DNA of 13,996 nt from Candidatus Giovannonibacteria bacterium RIFCSPLOWO2_01_FULL_46_13 (GCA_001778785.1 MFIE01000007.1:1-13996); one strand, 5' to 3'; shown: positions 6,556 to 11,813, counted from the stretch's first letter. Notes: generated by a model from the letters alone, not told the origin. A program made the numbers and translations.

Positions 6556-6617
6556 TGGCCGACCATTTCTTCCCATTGAAGGACCGTTTTGAAGTTGCCG
6601 AAGGGACAATGGCTTAG
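6555..6617 (+). pseudogene. Truncated 5' fragment of the FAD/NAD(P) reductase gene
   Basis: GTG at 6555-6557 begins 20 codons (VADHFFPLKDRFEVAEGTMA) identical from residue 2 to the start of the reductase at 7545, then meets TAG at 6615-6617. At DNA level 6556-6615 matches 7546-7605 with two differences (6560/7550 and 6587/7577), both silent third-position changes. The fragment overlaps the stop of the upstream surface-protein gene by one base and its stop directly abuts the ATG of the HAD gene. It is probably a relic of a duplication or insertion event, but may persist as a translational coupling linker. Confidence 0.85.
6556..6615 (+). repeat. Direct repeat, left copy (60 bp)
   Basis: This copy matches 7546-7605 in 58 of 60 positions, offset by exactly 990 bp. 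Homology begins at the second base of the reductase start codon and ends at codon 21. There is no detectable homology outside these limits. Confidence 0.95.
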
Positions 6618-7142
6618 ATGTACAAAATAATTTTCTTCGATGGGGATGGGACGCTTTGGTATCCCAAGAGCACTAAATGGAGCAAGAAGCCATTTTGGGT
6701 TTATGACGCATCGGATAAGCCAAAAGATTATTTAAAACATCTCATCTTGACTCCTCAGATGATGCAGACGCTTCATTCCCTGAAAAAGCGCGGAATAATT
6801 TTAGCGGCTCTTTCTACGCATCCTCATAGACGTCTGGAGGCTGATTTTCATATGGGACATAAAATAAGACACCTTAAGCTCGATACAATATTTGATCACG
6901 TTTATACCGCGCGGCCGTATCCGTGGGGAAAGGGAAAGGTTATGCAGAGCATTTTAAAAAGATTGAAAATTCCAAAGTCTCAAGCACTTTTGGTGGGTGA
7001 CAGCTACGTGTTCGATTATCTTTCCGCTAGAAGAGTCGGTATAGAGTGCATTCTTATACAAACGTCCTATTTAAATATCCCAAATGGCAGAAAGGTGAGA
7101 AGAAAAATTCGAAATATAAAGATGTTGTTAAACTTTGTTTAA
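6618..7142 (+). CDS. HAD-superfamily phosphatase, MDP-1/HAD-IIIC-like
   Basis: The 174-residue protein carries all four HAD motifs. Motif I is FFDGDGTLW with nucleophile Asp8 and acid/base Asp10. Motif II is ALSTHPH with Ser66 or Thr67. The motif III Lys lies in WGKGK (about 105-107). Motif IV is LLVGDSYVFD, with Asp128 and Asp133 for Mg2+. The DxDGTLW form and overall size resemble magnesium-dependent phosphatase-1-like enzymes; the substrate is unknown. The C-terminal 20 residues are very basic (GRKVRRKIRNIK). The ATG follows directly on the TAG of the reductase fragment, and I see no promoter or convincing ribosome site, so expression probably depends on the upstream transcript and reinitiation. 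It lies within the repeat-flanked segment. Confidence 0.85.
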   Translation: MYKIIFFDGDGTLWYPKSTKWSKKPFWVYDASDKPKDYLKHLILTPQMMQTLHSLKKRGIILAALSTHPHRRLEADFHMGHKIRHLKLDTIFDHVYTARPYPWGKGKVMQSILKRLKIPKSQALLVGDSYVFDYLSARRVGIECILIQTSYLNIPNGRKVRRKIRNIKMLLNFV

Positions 7143-7144
7143 TG

Positions 7145-7153
7145 TGGTATTCT
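7145..7153 (+). promoter_or_regulatory. Extended -10 promoter of the 86-aa gene
   Basis: TGG-TATTCT lies just after the HAD stop codon. A start near 7160 gives a leader of about 40 nt ending in the Shine-Dalgarno AAGGGAGG (7184-7191), 9 nt before ATG 7201. Confidence 0.5.
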
Positions 7154-7200
7154 TATGTTGATCAAATTTTGTATCTTGATTTCAAGGGAGGCGTATCGAT

Positions 7201-7461
7201 ATGACTAAAACCTTGAAGCTCGTAGCTTCCAGGCACGAGCACGCAATTTTGGAAGGGATCCTGCGCGAAGGCCGAAATCCAAATATTGTCATAAAATGCA
7301 GGGTCTTAATTGGCCCCAATGACCATAGAATCCTCGAATACCAAGGATTTGATGATAGGCTCTTCTATTCTTTAAAAGACATAGATCCGGACGCGTTGGA
7401 GGAAGAATTTTATCGAAGACTGGCCGAGCTAGAAAGTTGGCCAGGCTACCACAAGACGTAA
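7201..7461 (+). CDS. Hypothetical protein (86 aa) with strong ribosome-binding site
   Basis: I do not recognise this family. The protein starts MTKTLKLVASRHEHAILEGI, has a predicted alpha-beta pattern (IVIKCRVLIGPNDHRILEYQGF) and an acidic C-terminal helix (PDALEEEFYRRLAELESW). There is no signal peptide or membrane helix, so it is likely cytosolic. Unlike most neighbours it has a clear Shine-Dalgarno (AAGGGAGG, 9 nt before the ATG) and its own leader and terminator, suggesting an independent and perhaps highly expressed unit. It lies inside the 930-bp segment flanked by the 60-bp repeats, so it may have arrived together with the HAD gene. Confidence 0.7.
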   Translation: MTKTLKLVASRHEHAILEGILREGRNPNIVIKCRVLIGPNDHRILEYQGFDDRLFYSLKDIDPDALEEEFYRRLAELESWPGYHKT

Positions 7462-7487
7462 GTAATAAGTAAGAAACGTCTTATCAT

Positions 7488-7518
7488 AAAGGGGCGGGAA
7501 CCATTTCTCGCCTCTTTT
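7488..7518 (+). terminator. Intrinsic terminator after the 86-aa gene
   Basis: AAAGGGGCGGGAA (7488-7500), loop CCAT, and TTCTCGCCTCTTT (7505-7517) form 13 pairs including two G-U wobbles, with a T-rich end. An additional 7-bp hairpin AAGACGT/ACGTCTT (7453-7459, 7476-7482) overlaps the stop codon just upstream. Confidence 0.8.
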
Positions 7519-7528
7519 CAATTAGCTA

Positions 7529-7537
7529 TGGTATCAT
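7529..7537 (+). promoter_or_regulatory. Extended -10 promoter of the reductase gene
   Basis: TGG-TATCAT ends 7 nt before ATG 7545, predicting transcription from about the A of the start codon. The left boundary of the 60-bp repeat (7546) coincides with this predicted start. Confidence 0.65.
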
Positions 7538-7544
7538 TCTTCTC

Positions 7545-8246
7545 ATGGCTGACCATTTCTTCCCATTGAAGGACCGCTTTGAAGTTGCCGAAGGGACAAT
7601 GGCTTTTGTCTTCGATACTTCTTCCGAGCCGGATTTTTCTTTTCGCGCCGGGCAGTACGTGGAAGTTTTCATAAAAAATCCTCCATACATCGATGAGCGA
7701 AAAGATCATCGGGATTTTTCCATAACCTCGAGCCCGGGCGATAAAAATATCCTTATGGTTGCAACGCGCCTAACCGGCTCGGCCTTCAAAAGGTCCCTCG
7801 CGGAAATTTCGTTGGGGACGGTTTGCAAGGTGGAAGGGCCTTTCGGCGACTTCAATCTTCACGAAAACAAAGATAAAAAAGCGGTTTTTATCGCGGGCGG
7901 AATTGGTATAACTCCGGTGCGGAGCATAATTAAAGACGCGACGGAGCAGAAACTCCCGCATAAAATAACTTTGATTTATTCCAACCGCAATCCTGCCGGC
8001 ACCCCATTTTTAAAAGATTTGGAAAACTTCGAGAATGAAAACCCGAATTTCAAACTGATTTCCAAAATGACCGAGGAAACTGGGCAAGTGGACGCGAATT
8101 TTATCAAGGAAAGTTTGGGCGACCTTTCAAATACAGCCTTCTATATAGTTGGGCCGCCGGGGATGGTCCAGGGGATGACAAAATATCTAGAGGAATTGGG
8201 GGTTTCAAGGGATGATATGCGCTTCGAGGAATTCACAGGATACTAA
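7545..8246 (+). CDS. FAD/NAD(P)-binding oxidoreductase of the ferredoxin-NADP reductase superfamily
   Basis: The 233-residue protein has an FAD-binding beta-barrel (about 5-105) with flavin motif RDFSITSSP (56-64, the RxYSxxS type) and GPFGDF (98-103). The NAD(P)-binding half (about 110-233) has AGGIGITPVRSI (117-128) and VGPPGM (202-207), ending FEEFTGY. No ferredoxin or flavodoxin domain is fused, so it passes electrons between NAD(P)H and a separate carrier. The glutaredoxin encoded 38 nt downstream is a possible partner, by inference. The gene has its own leaderless-type promoter. Its first 20 codons are duplicated at 6555-6614, which suggests this locus was once directly downstream of the Kre9-like gene. 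Confidence 0.9.
   Translation: MADHFFPLKDRFEVAEGTMAFVFDTSSEPDFSFRAGQYVEVFIKNPPYIDERKDHRDFSITSSPGDKNILMVATRLTGSAFKRSLAEISLGTVCKVEGPFGDFNLHENKDKKAVFIAGGIGITPVRSIIKDATEQKLPHKITLIYSNRNPAGTPFLKDLENFENENPNFKLISKMTEETGQVDANFIKESLGDLSNTAFYIVGPPGMVQGMTKYLEELGVSRDDMRFEEFTGY
7546..7605 (+). repeat. Direct repeat, right copy (60 bp)
   Basis: This is the intact-gene copy of the repeat whose truncated partner is at 6556-6615. It covers reductase codons 1 (second base) to 21 (first bases). The two differences are C/T in the Ala and Arg codons. Confidence 0.95.
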
Positions 8247-8272
8247 TAGTTGATAATCGCAAAGTTAAATAG

Positions 8273-8278
8273 TAAAAT
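8273..8278 (+). promoter_or_regulatory. -10 box of the glutaredoxin gene
   Basis: TAAAAT ends 6 nt before ATG 8285, the same geometry as other leaderless genes here. The gene may also be read from the reductase promoter, as no terminator lies between them. Confidence 0.5.
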
Positions 8279-8284
8279 TGTTTT

Positions 8285-8527
8285 ATGGCAAAAGAAGTAA
8301 AAATTTATACAACCCCATCCTGTGTTTATTGCAAGATGACCAAAGAGATGTTCCAGAAGAACAGCGTCGAGTACAAAGAAATGAATGTGGCGGCGGACCA
8401 GGCGGCTAGGGAAGAGATGGTTTCCAAATCCGGACAGCTTGGCGTACCCGTCATAGATATCGGAGGCGAAATTGTAATCGGCTTCGACGAGCTTCGGCTT
8501 AAAGAGCTTCTAGAAATAAAGGCTTAA
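8285..8527 (+). CDS. Glutaredoxin-like protein (CxxC)
   Basis: The 80-residue thioredoxin-fold protein has active-site PSCVYC (Cys13, Cys16), the cis-proline segment GVPVIDI (about 53-59), and a closing helix (DELRLKELLEIKA). It belongs with the small NrdH/YruB-type glutaredoxins that reduce disulfides in partners such as ribonucleotide reductase. The gene follows a flavin reductase by 38 nt, so the two may form an NAD(P)H-to-thiol relay. Family knowledge usually pairs such proteins with thioredoxin reductase or glutathione, so that relay is an inference. A strong hairpin terminator closes the unit. Confidence 0.9.
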   Translation: MAKEVKIYTTPSCVYCKMTKEMFQKNSVEYKEMNVAADQAAREEMVSKSGQLGVPVIDIGGEIVIGFDELRLKELLEIKA

Positions 8528-8543
8528 ATTCATTGATATTTAG

Positions 8544-8580
8544 ACACAAAACAGCTCTTGCATAAAGAGCTGTTTTGTGT
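8544..8580. terminator. Strong symmetrical terminator (16-bp stem)
   Basis: ACACAAAACAGCTCTT (8544-8559) and AAGAGCTGTTTTGTGT (8565-8580) are perfectly complementary with loop GCATA. The A-rich and T-rich arms could work in both directions. It separates the glutaredoxin from the next gene. Confidence 0.8.
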
Positions 8581-8626
8581 TAGGATGATTTCGAACTTAA
8601 ATTGGCCATAATATTAAGGAGGGTTT

Positions 8627-9136
8627 ATGCCTACAGAGAAAAAGTTGATCGGGTTCTTGGCCGTTGTCCGCCAGCCTGGCAAGTACGGAATGGACCTTGC
8701 TGAAACGTTCTTCCATCAGGTGATTCCGTCTGAGCAAACGCTTACGCCTGGCAACTGGAAGCAAGAGATCTCCAATATCTGGAATGAAATACTGGAGGGT
8801 GTCGTAGGAAAAAGCGACCTCAGTTATATTTGTCCAGACGAGATTAGTCTGCATATTGAGTCCGACCATTCACCGATTGTAACGATGGCTCTTCCGGTTT
8901 TTCTACCAACGCCACTCATCGAGATTTTTGATCGTTGTGAAGACTTGGTTGAAGGAATTACCGGACATCGTGATTTCCCGAAAGCTCTGGCGGATTTTCT
9001 TCCTCTCGGCCGCAAAAATGATTTGCCGTCTCTTACGGATTTTATTTCGGCTTTGACGGCCGAAATTCTGAAGATCCGTGAGGGAATACCCGAGCATGTA
9101 CCTTATGGAAAATACGAACTCGAAATCACGCCGTAG
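8627..9136 (+). CDS. Hypothetical protein (169 aa) with strong Shine-Dalgarno
   Basis: I do not recognise this family. The protein starts MPTEKKLIGFLAVVRQPGKY and has a conserved-looking aromatic/acidic middle (GNWKQEISNIWNEILEGVVG), a beta-strand pair (ICPDEISLHIESDHSPIVTMALPVF) and a helical C-terminal half. No signal peptide or clear membrane helix is present, and no catalytic motif is evident. AAGGAGGG (8616-8623) sits just before ATG 8627, making this one of few genes here with a classical ribosome site. The promoter is uncertain (TTAAAT at 8597-8602, with TTGTGT 16 bp upstream inside the preceding terminator). The gene is monocistronic, bounded by strong terminators on both sides, and converges with the HtrA-like gene. 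Confidence 0.7.
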   Translation: MPTEKKLIGFLAVVRQPGKYGMDLAETFFHQVIPSEQTLTPGNWKQEISNIWNEILEGVVGKSDLSYICPDEISLHIESDHSPIVTMALPVFLPTPLIEIFDRCEDLVEGITGHRDFPKALADFLPLGRKNDLPSLTDFISALTAEILKIREGIPEHVPYGKYELEITP

Positions 9137-9157
9137 AACAGTTTGTTCTCGGCTTCC

Positions 9158-9193
9158 AAAAAAACGGTTAGTTCTGCAACTGACCGTTTTTTT
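9158..9193. terminator. Bidirectional terminator between convergent genes
   Basis: AAAAAAACGGTTAGT (9158-9172) pairs with ACTGACCGTTTTTTT (9179-9193), 15 bp with one wobble and loop TCTGCA. Seven A's and seven T's flank the GC core, so it works on both strands. Its right edge overlaps the stop codon of the HtrA-like gene (9192-9194). A small extra hairpin, AGAACA/TGTTCT, lies at 9135-9149. Confidence 0.9.
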
Positions 9194-10259
9194 ATACCTC
9201 TTTGTGAAATTCTTCGAGTTTTATTGAGAAAGCTTCTTCTTTGTTGTTTCGGAAAAGTTTTATGGAGATTTCATCGCCGATTTCGTGTCCCGAGAGCATG
9301 TCCTCTAGAGTTTCTTTGTCGGAAATTTCTTTGCCGTCGCAATGTGTGATTACGTCAAATTCTTTTATCCCCGCTTTGTCGGCTGGGGAATTAGGAATGA
9401 TTGGCATGTCGCCAGGAACTCCTTCGTTTACAACCAAGGCGCCGTGATCGATGGGCAGGCTGAAGCGGTCACGCAAGAATTTATTTAATATTAGATAGCG
9501 CACGCCGAGGAACGGCCGGCGGATCCTCCCGAATTTTTTCACTTCGTCCAAATCCCTTTTGGCTTTCTCGATTGGGATTGCGAACCCGATATTTTGCGCC
9601 CCGAATACAACAGCGACGTTTACGCCGATTGCCTCACCCTCCAAATTTACCAACGGCCCACCGGAATTTCCTGGGTTGATGGCGGCGTCGGTTTGGACCA
9701 ATCCGCGAAGGCGTTCCTGGTTCCCCATGCCGTCCGCGGCCGCGGAGATAAAGCGCGATAAGCCCGAGACGACTCCGGTTGAAACTGTATTTTGGAATTC
9801 TCCAAGTGCGTTCCCAACGGCGATAACGCTTTGCCCGAGGATGAGGTTCGTGGCCGTCCCTATTTTAATGAAGCTAACTTTTTCTTTGTCTTTGATTTTT
9901 AGAATCGCGACGTCGTTGATTGGGTCGCGCGCCAAAACTTCCGCTTCAAAACTTTTCCCGTCCGAAGTCCCGATGTCATAAGTGGCGTGTTTGTCTACGA
10001 CGACATGCCGGTTGGTTAAAATTATTCCGTCGTCGGAGACGAAAAAACCAGAGCCTCCTCCGACTTTGATCCTTCCCTTGTCATCCTTTGGCGCGGATTG
10101 AATTTCGTGCTCCAGGAATTCTTGGTAATGGGGGAGACGAAAAAATTCGAGCGGCAAATCCTTGGTAATATCTTTTACGTCCTTGGCTATTGTTATTGAA
10201 ACTACGGCCGGAAGCACTTGGGCCACGGCTTTGGTAATTTTTGTCTCATGTTCTGTCAT
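9192..10259 (-). CDS. HtrA/DegP-like serine protease with PDZ domain, no export signal
   Basis: The 355-residue S1C-type protease has a complete triad: His85 in TNRHVV, Asp116 in INDVAIL, and Ser199 in GNSGGPL (numbering from ATG 10259). The protease domain spans about 10-235 and one PDZ domain about 245-345 (FLGVRY... SPADKAGIKEFDVI). Family members degrade or refold damaged proteins, usually outside the cytoplasm, with a signal peptide or membrane anchor. Here neither is visible, so it may act inside the cell. The start ATG 10259 is preferred over 10271 because a TGT-TATGAT extended -10 (minus strand, 10267-10275) overlaps the earlier ATG and lies 7 nt before the later one. The gene is single and convergent with the 169-aa gene. 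Confidence 0.9.
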   Translation of the reverse strand: MTEHETKITKAVAQVLPAVVSITIAKDVKDITKDLPLEFFRLPHYQEFLEHEIQSAPKDDKGRIKVGGGSGFFVSDDGIILTNRHVVVDKHATYDIGTSDGKSFEAEVLARDPINDVAILKIKDKEKVSFIKIGTATNLILGQSVIAVGNALGEFQNTVSTGVVSGLSRFISAAADGMGNQERLRGLVQTDAAINPGNSGGPLVNLEGEAIGVNVAVVFGAQNIGFAIPIEKAKRDLDEVKKFGRIRRPFLGVRYLILNKFLRDRFSLPIDHGALVVNEGVPGDMPIIPNSPADKAGIKEFDVITHCDGKEISDKETLEDMLSGHEIGDEISIKLFRNNKEEAFSIKLEEFHKEV

Positions 10260-10266
10260 ATGCTTT

Positions 10267-10275
10267 ATCATAACA
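10267..10275 (-). promoter_or_regulatory. Extended -10 promoter of the HtrA-like gene
   Basis: On the minus strand TGT-TATGAT ends 7 nt before ATG 10259, so the mRNA should start at or near that codon. This placement excludes the upstream in-frame ATG at 10271. Confidence 0.65.
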
Positions 10276-10317
10276 GTAATTTTTGCTATACATAAAGAGC
10301 GTAGCCAAATCGAGCTT

Positions 10318-10337
10318 GCGGGCCCCCTACGGCCCGC
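10318..10337. repeat. GC-rich hairpin in the protease-tRNA gap
   Basis: GCGGGCC (10318-10324) and GGCCCGC (10331-10337) form a perfect 7-bp stem with loop CCCTAC. It is not followed by a T-run. A second inverted repeat, CCAGGA (10355-10360) with TCCTGG (10374-10379), follows. Together with the 14-bp dyad at 10383 they fill the 140-bp gap between the protease promoter and tRNA-Arg. Confidence 0.5.
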
Positions 10338-10382
10338 CCACCTATTTTCTCGTTCCAGGAGAACATCGAAAATTCCTGGATC

Positions 10383-10414
10383 GGCGAAAATTTAAAGCAG
10401 TTTAAATTTTCGCC
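10383..10414. promoter_or_regulatory. 14-bp perfect dyad running into tRNA-Arg
   Basis: GGCGAAAATTTAAA (10383-10396) and TTTAAATTTTCGCC (10401-10414) are perfect reverse complements around GCAG. The right arm includes the only -10-like sequence (TTTAAA 10401-10406 or TAAATT 10403-10408) and the first three bases of the tRNA (10412-10414). It may be an operator, a processing hairpin, or a structure competing with the acceptor stem. Confidence 0.6.
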
Positions 10415-10483
10415 CTCGTAGTTCAATGGATAGAATAGTTCCGTCCTAAGGAATAGATGACCGTTCGATTCGGTCCGAGGGCA
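10412..10483 (+). tRNA. tRNA-Arg (anticodon CCU)
   Basis: The cloverleaf folds cleanly. The acceptor is GCCCTCG/CGAGGGC, the D stem GTTC/GAAT, and the anticodon stem GTTCC/GGAAT with loop GTCCTAA (anticodon CCT, T33 before it). The T arm is GACCG-TTCGATT-CGGTC, with discriminator A at 10483. No CCA is encoded, so it must be added after transcription. It reads AGG codons. The dUTPase ATG is only 9 nt downstream, suggesting a joint transcript. Confidence 0.95.
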
Positions 10484-10492
10484 CTTATAACC

Positions 10493-10924
10493 ATGAAAGT
10501 TAGAATAAAAAGAATTGATAAATCACTGCCTTTGCCGGAATATAAAACTTCCGGGGCTGCGGGTTTTGATTTATCTGCCCGGGTTTCTTTAACGGTTCTT
10601 CCTGGAGGAACTGTTAGAGTCCCTCTTAACGTTGCAATTGAACCGCCGGAAGGATATATGGTAATGCTTTGTGCGAGAAGTTCCTTGCATAAGAAGGGGC
10701 TAATGCCTGCTAACGGAATAGGGGTTATGGATAGAGATTTCTCTGGAAATACCGACGAGTATCTCGGCGCTCTATATAATTTTACCGATAAAGAAGTTTC
10801 GATCGAGAGGGGGGAGAGAATTATGCAGGTAGTATTTAAACAATACGGAAAAGCAGAGTGGGAAGAGGTTGATGACCTCGGCAATAAAGATCGCGGCGGA
10901 TTTGGCACGACGGGTCGAGTGTGA
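10493..10924 (+). CDS. dut: dUTP diphosphatase (trimeric dUTPase)
   Basis: The 143-residue enzyme hydrolyses dUTP to dUMP and PPi, keeping uracil out of DNA and supplying the dTMP precursor. The five family motifs are present in order: GAAGFDLSA (21-29), ARSSL (61-65), NGIGVMDRDFSG (74-85, catalytic Asp80 and a Phe in place of the usual Tyr), GERIMQVVF (107-115), and the C-terminal RGGFGTTGRV (134-143), the flexible P-loop-like arm that closes the active site. The length is typical of homotrimeric enzymes. The start is ATG 10493; an in-frame ATG at 10457 lies inside the tRNA. No ribosome site is visible. The gene begins 9 nt after tRNA-Arg, so tRNA 3' processing would leave a nearly leaderless mRNA. 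Confidence 0.95.
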   Translation: MKVRIKRIDKSLPLPEYKTSGAAGFDLSARVSLTVLPGGTVRVPLNVAIEPPEGYMVMLCARSSLHKKGLMPANGIGVMDRDFSGNTDEYLGALYNFTDKEVSIERGERIMQVVFKQYGKAEWEEVDDLGNKDRGGFGTTGRV

Positions 10925-10930
10925 TATAAA
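10922..10930 (+). promoter_or_regulatory. Extended -10 promoter of tRNA-Ala, overlapping the dut stop
   Basis: TGA-TATAAA includes the dUTPase stop codon TGA and ends 10 nt before the tRNA, so transcription would begin about 4 nt upstream of it. Confidence 0.6.
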
Positions 10931-10940
10931 TTTTAAAACC

Positions 10941-11011
10941 GGGCCTATCGTCTAGTGGCAAGACACATCCATGGCATGGATGGGATCGGAGTTCGATTCT
11001 CCGTAGGTCCA
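10941..11011 (+). tRNA. tRNA-Ala (anticodon GGC)
   Basis: The acceptor GGGCCTA/TAGGTCC contains the G3-U70 wobble that identifies alanine tRNAs. The D stem is GTCT/AGAC, the anticodon stem CATCC/GGATG with loop ATGGCAT (anticodon GGC), and the T arm CGGAG-TTCGATT-CTCCG, with discriminator A at 11011. CCA is not encoded. It reads GCC (and GCU by wobble). A protein gene starts 12 nt after it. Confidence 0.95.
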
Positions 11012-11023
11012 CAATATTATTTT

Positions 11024-11329
11024 ATGAAACTTTTCTTCGGAGATTTTAAAGAAAATATTCTAAATTTCATACGTGAATGCGGGTATTCGCCGATCGCTAG
11101 GGGCGTTGATGATGAATGGAATTGCGCGAGGAGCCTGCAGGGGCGCGATTATCCTAGATTCCACTGCTATATAAAAAAAGAAGGTGCGGGCTTGCGCGTC
11201 AATTTGCATCTCGACCAGAAAAAACCAAGCTATGCCGGCTCAACTAGCCACAGCGGAGAATACGAAGGAGAAATCATTGAACAAGAGGGAGAGAGAATTA
11301 AGCAAGTTTTCGCCAGAATCCGCGGCTGA
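11024..11329 (+). CDS. Hypothetical protein (101 aa) downstream of tRNA-Ala
   Basis: I do not recognise a named family. The protein begins MKLFFGDFKENILNFIRECGY and has a motif-rich centre (LQGRDYPRFHCYIKKEG, LRVNLHLDQKKPSYAG, SHSGEYEGEIIEQEGERI) with conserved-looking His, Asp and Arg residues. This suggests a compact alpha+beta domain, possibly enzymatic or RNA-binding; that is speculation. No signal peptide or membrane helix is present. A frame extension to 10955 would run through tRNA-Ala, so ATG 11024 is the start. It lacks a ribosome site and lies 12 nt after the tRNA, so it probably uses a processed or leaderless transcript. The stop is TGA. Confidence 0.7.
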   Translation: MKLFFGDFKENILNFIRECGYSPIARGVDDEWNCARSLQGRDYPRFHCYIKKEGAGLRVNLHLDQKKPSYAGSTSHSGEYEGEIIEQEGERIKQVFARIRG

Positions 11330-11353
11330 ATAGAAAATCGTTGTAAAACGTCA

Positions 11354-11359
11354 TATAAT
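11354..11359 (+). promoter_or_regulatory. -10 box of the yggT gene
   Basis: A perfect TATAAT ends exactly 6 nt before ATG 11366, predicting a leaderless mRNA. No Shine-Dalgarno is present. Confidence 0.7.
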
Positions 11360-11365
11360 ATAACT

Positions 11366-11719
11366 ATGAATGAATCTAAGGAACGGGTTAAGCCTTTATA
11401 CCGAGGGACGCAAATAGTCTGGTACATTCTTTATGTGCTCGAAACTCTCTTGGTATTTCGCTTCGTTTTAAGACTGATCGGGGCCAATCCGGCCGCAGGA
11501 TTTACTGATTTTATTTATACCCTAACACTTCCTTTCGTCGCACCATTTTTAAATGTTGTGGGCTCGCCCCGAGTCGCGGGAAGTGTTTTTGAGTGGACGA
11601 CGCTTCTGGCTATCTTGGTCTACTGGCTCCTTGCTTGGGGAATTGTAAAATTATTGGTTATGGGAAAACCTGTTTCCACACCGGAAGCAGAAGTTAAACT
11701 TGATAGGCAAGATCGATAA
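11366..11719 (+). CDS. YggT-family membrane protein
   Basis: The 117-residue protein has membrane helices at about 16-40 and 76-99, with the family signature between them: RFVLRLIGANP (32-42) and LTLPFVAPFLNVV (53-65), where the TxP...PFR-like re-entrant segment normally sits. YggT proteins are small integral membrane proteins found near cell-division or cell-pole genes in many bacteria and have been linked to osmotic and potassium stress; their biochemical role is unsettled. The C-terminal tail is polar. The gene is leaderless-type, with TATAAT 6 nt before the ATG. It stands alone here rather than beside sepF or proC-type neighbours. Confidence 0.85.
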   Translation: MNESKERVKPLYRGTQIVWYILYVLETLLVFRFVLRLIGANPAAGFTDFIYTLTLPFVAPFLNVVGSPRVAGSVFEWTTLLAILVYWLLAWGIVKLLVMGKPVSTPEAEVKLDRQDR

Positions 11720-11767
11720 GTATTTTACTGTTTCCGCCGGGTGTAAAAATAAAAAATCAGATTATTG

Positions 11768-11773
11768 TATAAT
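11768..11773 (+). promoter_or_regulatory. -10 box of the 55-aa membrane peptide gene
   Basis: A perfect TATAAT lies 40 nt before ATG 11814. The predicted transcript starts near 11780 and carries AAAGGAG (11802-11808) as a classical Shine-Dalgarno. Confidence 0.6.
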
Positions 11774-11813
11774 AAAATTAGCTTCGTTTATTTGGGCCGC
11801 GAAAGGAGTGGTT

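Noticed and set aside
9559..9981. Plus-strand frame of 140 codons opposite the protease
   Set aside because: It is antisense to conserved protease motifs, with no promoter or ribosome site.
10457..10492. Upstream start of dUTPase at 10457
   Set aside because: It lies within tRNA-Arg, and the dUTPase family begins close to the MKVRIKR start at 10493.
10955..11023. Upstream start of the 101-aa gene
   Set aside because: The extra residues are a translation of tRNA-Ala.
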